Assembly: GCF_003171515.1 (NCBI RefSeq)
Contig: NC_089391.1
Location: 4,774,001-4,838,000 of the forward strand
DNA: 64,000 bases
Direction: 5' to 3'
Source: Pyrenophora tritici-repentis
Taxonomy: Eukaryota; Ascomycota; Dothideomycetes; Pleosporales; Pleosporaceae
Position 1 is the stretch's first letter, and every line of letters begins with the position of its first letter. Under the pieces are notes generated by a model that saw only the letters and a program-made list of their open reading frames with translations, ran no database searches and was not told where the DNA came from. Position numbers and translations under genes: made by a program. This document shows positions 58,469 to 64,000 of this stretch, piece after piece.

Positions 58469-61400
58469 ATGGCCCCAGGACTACTTCTCGACGAATCACC
58501 AAACACGACGGCTGAGGCTACCCAGTCTCAGGAATTGGTATCAGTAAAGACAAAGGCCTCCGCGCCCCAAGTCTGGATTCCTCCGCTGTCGATCTCGAGA
58601 CGGTTATATGTCGGAAACGCCATGGATGGATACAAGTATGCCGACATTGGTCGCTACCTTGGTCGAGAGTACGCAGACGTCCAGATTCGCGACCTTTTGA
58701 ACGACCCAGACGTCGATGCTAAGCTCCGTGACCTTGCTATCATAAGTGAGTTTCACCATCTGTTATATATTGGCCTGACTAACCATGATGGAAAATCACA
58801 GTCAGCGAGCGCGGTGTCTGCGTGTTCCGTAATCAAGACATCACTCCCCAGGAACAAAAAGAGTTCACCAACCGACTCGGTCAACTCACCGGCAAACCCA
58901 GCACCTCTGGAATCCATGTTCATCCAATGTATGTTCTTCATGAAGGACTCTGTGAGAGGATATAATCTAACACTGTCAGTAACCACACGCAGCTTGAAGG
59001 CGGCAAGGTCGATGCTGAGATGTCCACTATCGCTCGCAACCCAAAGAAGATGCTGTCAAAGCAGACCGGTGTTGATGGCAAGGCCCGTACAAAGAAGCAG
59101 TCGGCTGCTGATGGATGGCATCACGACATTGGGTTCGAGGTACGGCCAGACTTGCTATCAGTCAGGTAACTCAGTTCGAACTGACTGAACTGACTGCCAA
59201 GACTCAGTTCAGTCAGTCAGTTCTTGAGGCAGCTGGACGTCAGTCCAGTCAGTTCAGAAGCCTCCAGACTGACTGAACTGACTGACGTTAGACTGACGTT
59301 AGCTGTTTTTAAAGCAGTATTTTAGAGTTGTGAAAGCCACATTTAGTGCGGCTTCGAAGCCGCGCTAGTCCTAGATATAAAGACACTAATCCTATATAAG
59401 TTAAAGCATCTAGCTTTAAGCTAATTAGAGTTTGCGGAAATGCGCTACCCGGTGCGCACCTAGTAAGCCTTTCGCGTCGCGTCGCGTCGCGTCTGCTATA
59501 CACACGACGCTAGACTACTGTTGCCATAATACTTCTTGGTGTACTTCATGTCTACTCCCTCTAATTCAGGCCTTCGCCGCCTTGTAGAATGCGACAAGCG
59601 CAATTCTCCTCTACCATCGCTATCAAACGCGCCTACTGTTGGCGATACTGCGAGCGAGGCCCAGGCTGATGAGCCCTTGGCAGTACAGGCGGACTTCCCC
59701 AACGACGGCGACGACGACGACGACGACGACAATTACGACGGGCTTGATTTTAAGCGTGTGCCGTATCTTGAGCGGCGCCAGGTTGAGCGTAATAGTCGCG
59801 GTGGGCCAAAAAGCTGGATCTACCGCCACGGCTGGGCCGTCTGGCACCGCAAGTACAAGAAAAACTACTGGCTTTGCCGGTACTGCCATCAACGACGGAA
59901 GCAGGAGGCTTGCTACGAGGCTGACAGCACTACAAACGCCGGCCGACACCTCTCAAGCAACAAGCCTGGACACTCACACGGACCTAACGGACCTGTACCA
60001 ATTGCTAGCCGGGAGGGCAATATTATGGGCGCGCTCGCAAAGTCCCAAGTATATATTATGAGGTCTAAAGGGATAGAAGTATCGCAAGAGGTAGCAAACG
60101 AGATAGCAGCAAGCTTTTCAACCTCTCGATTTCAGGACGCGCTGAAGGACTGGGTAGTCGCGGACAACCAGAGCCTTCGCGTAATAGAAACGCCGCAGTT
60201 TCGAGCCATGATTGCGGCCGTGAGCCCGCTAGCCGAAGCTCTCCTTTGGCGTAGCCACTAAACGCTCCACGATCATATTATTACTGAGTACAATACATAC
60301 ATACTAGCTGTTGCCAACTACCTTCGCGAAGCCCGGTCGCTTATACACGTGTCATTCGACAACTGGACTTCAACTGGTGGGCAGTATGCTTTTACTGGCC
60401 TCTGCGTACATTACCTTAACAGCGAGGGCAAGCTAGTTGACCACCTGCTTGGGTTGCCTGAGCTACACGGGGCGCACACTGGCAATAATATTGCCGCTGC
60501 AGCAACAACAATACTTCGGCTATTTGGCGTTGACAACGCGAGGGTTGGGTACTTTGTGCTTGACAACGCAAGTAACAATGATACTGCAGTTGAGTCCTTA
60601 GCAGAGGAGTTTGGCTTTATCGCAAGCGAGCGGCGGCTGCGGTGCTGCTGCCATATACTCAACCTAAGCGCACAATTAGTAATTTGGGGCAAAGACCGTA
60701 GCGCGTACGAGAATGAAGCCGCACACCTTGAGGAAGAGGAGAAGTACATGGATGAGTGGCGCAAATACGGTCCTGTTGGCGTCCTCTTTGACGTGATTGC
60801 GTCTATCTGTACGCCTCAAACTCGACAACTACTAGAGCGCCTACAGTGCGAGGAGGCAGAGTCTCTAGGTGTTACACCCCACATCCGGCAGCTTGTGAAG
60901 CCTGTTAAGACACGCTGGAATAGCTATTTCAACACGTTTGTCCGTGCAGCTGAGCTACACGGCCCTATCGATGGCTATATTGAGTGTAAACTTGAGGAGC
61001 ATAGTGCTGCAACAGCAACCTCACGACGCCGGAAGAATCGTGAGCAGCTCCCTGCTGCCCAGCCACGGTTATATATACGCGAAGGGGGTCTAAGCGGCAA
61101 GGACTGGGCGACAATAACAGAATACATTCGACTCCTTGAGCCATTTGCCGAAGCTACACGGCTACTTGAAGGTCGCGGCCGACACGGCCGACACGGCGCT
61201 ATATGGGAAGTTCTAGTAACGTTTGAGTGGCTTCTTGACCAGCTTGAGGCTCTCAAAGACCGCCTTAAGGATGTAAATTACGAAGATCTAGATGCGCCTG
61301 AAGATCATCTTATTACAAACGTTAACCTTGCGCATTGTAAGCTTGCTGAGTACTACGCAAAATTCGATAACGCGCCTGTCTACTACACTGCTACAATACT

Positions 61401-62977
61401 ACACCCGCACTACAAACACCACCTCTCAGCGCTCTGGAAGGTGCCTGACACCCATGTCACTGCCCGTGACGGTGTCCACTATCGCGACGGCTGGCTTGAC
61501 AATAACCACCGGGCATTCCTGCGTATGTGGCAGGGGCGGAAGGACTCTGCAGCCACTTCAGCTCACACTGTAACGCCGCCGCGTAAGAAGCCCCGGCTAG
61601 GGATTTCAACGTCGCGATCAGCTTTTCTACAGTCGTCAATTGAGCAAAGCACACGGCAGTTAGAGGCAAGCCTTGCTGAGGATGAGTATGAGATATGGAA
61701 GCGGCAACCAGCGTTAGCTGAGGAGGATTGGCTGTCTCTTAATCCGCTTCTATACTGGGAGTCAGTTGCTGGGCAGTTCCCTATACTCTCAAAGTTCGCT
61801 ATTGACGTCCTAACAATACCAGCAGCAGCGGCAGACTGTGAGCGGACTTTCAGCGAGCTTGGCGACATGTTAGGCACCCGGAGACTCCATATGAAGCCAG
61901 AGCTTATTTCAGCTTTGCAGAGCTTGAAGAGCTGGAAGAGGCTTGGTATACAGCCAACAACTACCTCAGCTTCTGGGCTAGCGCGCACACTATCAGAGGA
62001 AGAAATCTCAAAAGTACAGGAGCATTTATCTCAGTTCGACGTCAGGTAACTCAGTTCAGTCAGTCCAGTCAGTCCGCAGGCCGCGGCGACGTCAGTTCAG
62101 TCAGTCAGTTTTAGTTTAATTGAAAAGTCTTGGCAGTCAGTCCAGTCCAGTTCAGTGACCTCAGGACGTCAGTTCAGTCAGTCCAGAGAGCTCCGGACTG
62201 ACTGAACTGACTGATAGCAACTCTGGGTACGGCCAGCCACCACTTCCTCATTTAGGCAGACACTAACTGCTGCTCAAGAACAACACGTCCGACTACACCT
62301 CATTGATCATGAGAGTCGTCCCTGAATATGGAGGTTAGTACCCTATCGCAATACAACGGCCAGGTGTGAACCAGCTACTAACCGAATCCAGGTGATACAG
62401 TCTTCGCCAGTGCATACGAAGTCTACGACAGGCTTTCTGCTCCTTACCAGAAGTTCCTGGAGGGCCTAACTTGCACGTTCCGACCCGTGGGTTTCGAAGA
62501 AGACCCAGAGGTCGCCCATCTCTACGCTGTCCCCCGTGGATCACCTGTCAACATTGGCCCCAGCCTTACTGCCATTCACCCCATGTTGCGATCGAACCCA
62601 GTAACGGGTTGGCGCAGCGTCTTTGGTGTCGGGCACCACGCTCAACGGGTCAACGAACTTACCGAGGCAGAAAGCCAGAAATTGTTGAAATGGTTGTCGG
62701 ATCTGATCACAGAGAACCATGACCTTCAGGTAAGTCATTCTGCTAGGCAAAGTCCGTTTGTTTCGCCAAGAAAACTCTCACTGACACTGCCACACAGCTG
62801 CGCATGAAGTGGGGTGTCAACGACTTGGCGGTATGGGACAACCGGGCTGTTTACCACACAGCCACATATGATTACGACGGCCCTCGATCTGGACACCGCG
62901 TTGTTAGTGTGGCCGAGGCACCATACCTGAACATGCATAGTGTCGGACGCGATGAAGCTCTCAACGGAAAGGCATAG
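58469..62977 (+). CDS. TauD/TfdA-type 2-oxoglutarate dioxygenase with a hAT transposon in intron 3
   Basis: Exons 58469-58745, 58802-58928, 58980-59139, 62279-62333, 62392-62729 and 62798-62977 join in phase to 378 aa. The introns are 56, 51, 3139, 58 and 68 nt. Setting aside the 3079-bp element and one 8-bp duplication, intron 3 becomes 52 nt with a CTAAC branch site. Seen: SERGVCVFRNQDITPQEQKE, then the iron-binding H-x-D in GWHHDIGFE (H182, D184), SLIMRVVPEYGGDTVFASAY, and the distal histidine in WDNRAVYHTA (H339) with the following GHR. Fungal relatives such as yeast Jlp1 oxidise sulfonates to release sulfite. The substrate here is not known. All coding exons are intact, so the gene works only if the 3.1-kb intron is still spliced. 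Confidence 0.85.
59147..59165 (+). repeat. Left terminal inverted repeat of the hAT element
   Basis: Nineteen bases, one mismatch (C/G at position 5) to the reverse complement of 62207-62225. Confidence 0.9.
59474..59493 (+). repeat. (GCGTC)4 pentanucleotide repeat
   Basis: Four tandem GCGTC units in the untranslated 5' part of the hAT element, about 55 bp before its transposase ATG. Confidence 0.85.
59548..62049 (+). pseudogene. hAT transposase with one internal stop
   Basis: A frame of 834 codons from the ATG at 59548 (MSTPSNSGLRRL) is interrupted once, by TAA at 60259-60261 (codon 238). An acidic run (DGDDDDDDDN) precedes a BED-type zinc-finger-like part (YWLCRYCHQRRKQEACYE, then NAGRHLSSNKPGH). 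The catalytic core has VSFDNWTSTGGQYAFTGLCV, YFVLDNASNNDTAVESLAEE and CCCHILNLSAQLV. The C-terminus is the hAT dimerisation region (LLYWESVAGQFPILSKFAID, then AAADCERTFSELGDM). The stop is one C-to-T change from a Gln codon. No frameshift was found. The stop separates the DNA-binding part from the catalytic core, so the copy is probably non-autonomous now. Confidence 0.9.
62207..62225 (-). repeat. Right terminal inverted repeat of the hAT element
   Basis: Reads CAGAGTTGCTATCAGTCAG on the minus strand and is followed on the plus strand by the second GGTACGGC. Confidence 0.9.
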
Positions 62978-63804
62978 GGAATAGTGACGGAATCGGTTGT
63001 CCTTGTACTAGATAGAGCTCAAGATAGTGGCTAGCCAGAAATTGGTTTAGCTTTTCCCCAGGTCTTCTCAATGTGAAAGCACGTATACCGGTACGCTGTA
63101 CTCTTACTACTTGCCCGTCCGTCATAAGACACCATCTGCCGTCCACCGACATATCCGGAGCTACCCAACCTAGACCAAGGCTCCCGAAATATTGACAAGG
63201 GCCTCTCGAGGTATCCTGGATCGATATCGCCGACAGGTCAGAGCGGGCATTCAGCAGACGGATGTGGCAGAAAGAGGTCGGAGCAACTTTCTAATATGGC
63301 GCACACGAGTGAATTGACCCTCATTGCTACTGTTGGGAGCGCTTGGATCAGGTACGTTCAGGAGTGGAAATGTGTATCGCTGTAAGGATCAGAGAGATCA
63401 GAAGGAAAGTCCGGAATATGACTCGGGCCAGTCCGATCCTTGGCGCTGGGCCGGCATCTCGATGTCCGGTCCAGTCACGTGGTCGGCGCCTCAACACCAA
63501 ACACCCCTTCTCCGCAAGACGCTTACATATCAAGCAGTGCTAGATCAGTCCAATTCAGATGGATTGAGGCTGGAGAGGCTGAAAAAAAGGCTCTGGATAC
63601 AAAACAAGCCAGTCATTCCACAAGTTCTCAGTTCAAAACTAGCGAGAAAGGACGTGTGTTGATACATGGTCGCTAAGCTCTATAAGTCGGTTTTCGTTCT
63701 TCTTCTCCTCTCCCATAATCTATAGTTCTCATAATACATGATTTCATCTAGCAACCCAGAACCATGTCTACATCTATTTTCAAATAACACTCAAACCCAC
63801 CTCA
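62978..63804. other. Intergenic near the right edge
   Basis: 3' flank of the dioxygenase gene. Frames around 63324-63676 overlap in several phases and carry no motif. Confidence 0.4.
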
Positions 63805-64000
63805 CTATTTTGACGGCACCGTCTCCGTAACTGGTCTCTGTATGACACCTTGCTCTCCCGCTTCCACAGATTCGTCTTTATTTTCACTCTCGCCAGTCTG
63901 CACGCTTTCTTGCTTTTCTTCCTTCACCTCCTCCTTCCGTTGCAGTCCCCGGTCCTTGACCAAAAAGCAGCCCAAGAGACACGTACCCATAAAAGGTGCC
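63805..64000 (-). CDS. C-terminal end of a gene cut by the window edge
   Basis: The minus-strand frame is open from the window edge to the stop at 63805. It begins with a hydrophobic stretch (APFMGTCLLGCFLVKDRGL) and continues as a Lys/Glu-rich tail (RKEEVKEEKQESVQTGESEN). A last membrane helix followed by a charged cytosolic tail would fit a membrane transporter, for example of the MFS group, but this is only a guess. Confidence 0.4.
   Translation of the reverse strand, partial: APFMGTCLLGCFLVKDRGLQRKEEVKEEKQESVQTGESENKDESVEAGEQGVIQRPVTETVPSK

Larger units (their letters stand above)
59147..62225 (+). mobile_element. hAT DNA transposon, 3079 bp
   Basis: Terminal inverted repeats CAGACTTGCTATCAGTCAG (59147-59165) and its partner at 62207-62225 match at 18 of 19 positions. 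The 8-bp target duplication GGTACGGC is at 59139-59146 and 62226-62233. Broad subterminal regions on both sides are packed with CAGT/ACTG tetranucleotide words. A 17-bp direct repeat (GTCAGGTAACTCAGTTC) sits at 59161-59177 and 62041-62057. The body carries one transposase frame with a single stop. Perfect duplications and near-intact coding indicate a recent insertion. Confidence 0.93.

Overview
The window looks like nuclear DNA of a filamentous ascomycete, most likely Pleosporales (Dothideomycetes). Coding regions are split by short introns (about 48-70 nt) with GT..AG ends and CTAAC/CTGAC-type branch sites. The gene set fits a plant-associated or saprotrophic mould: secreted cutinase, trypsin-like protease, acid-type trehalase, an Ndt80/XprG-type regulator and 2EXR-type proteins. 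The transposons carry nonsense changes of the C-to-T kind left by repeat-induced point mutation (RIP). All gene models are assembled by eye from reading frame, splice phase and family resemblance.

Layout. 0-8.2 kb is gene-poor apart from a small dsRNA-binding-domain-like gene (2.1-2.5 kb). 8.2-18.6 kb, all on the minus strand: cystathionine beta-synthase, an Argonaute-like protein that stops after the PAZ region, the SRP receptor beta subunit, and an Ndt80/PhoG-family transcription factor. 18.6-26.3 kb holds no convincing gene. 26.3-29.4 kb is a small cluster of 2EXR-type genes, one fragmentary. 30.2-32.3 kb is a secreted GH37 trehalase. 32.3-34.8 kb is a small minus-strand gene whose intron contains a complete but nonsense-ridden pogo-type transposon. 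35.8 kb is a cutinase. 36.7-45.8 kb is a block of four unrecognised genes: arginine-rich and low-complexity, Cys/His cluster, coiled-coil, and a large protein broken by a MITE and a stop. 46.7-58 kb is a conserved housekeeping stretch: MFS allantoate-type transporter, NPC2/ML lipid-transfer protein, V-ATPase subunit F, nuclear rim protein Nur1, trypsin-like protease, a small unknown protein, and a mitochondrial succinate/fumarate-type carrier. 58.5-63 kb is a TauD-type dioxygenase whose third intron carries a 3.1 kb hAT transposon. The right edge cuts a minus-strand gene.

The main discoveries are three mobile elements with exact boundaries: a pogo element (TA duplication), a hAT element (8-bp duplication GGTACGGC) and a 407-bp hAT-like MITE (8-bp duplication GTCATGAG). 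Two of them sit inside introns, exactly on splice signals (branch site and 5' splice site). The third splits an exon. Also notable are the PIWI-less Argonaute-like gene, a 35-nt intron, a C7 homopolymer frameshift in NUR1, and single C-to-T-type stop codons in genes near the elements. No tRNA, rRNA or CRISPR feature was found, and I did not recognise a complete new multi-gene system.
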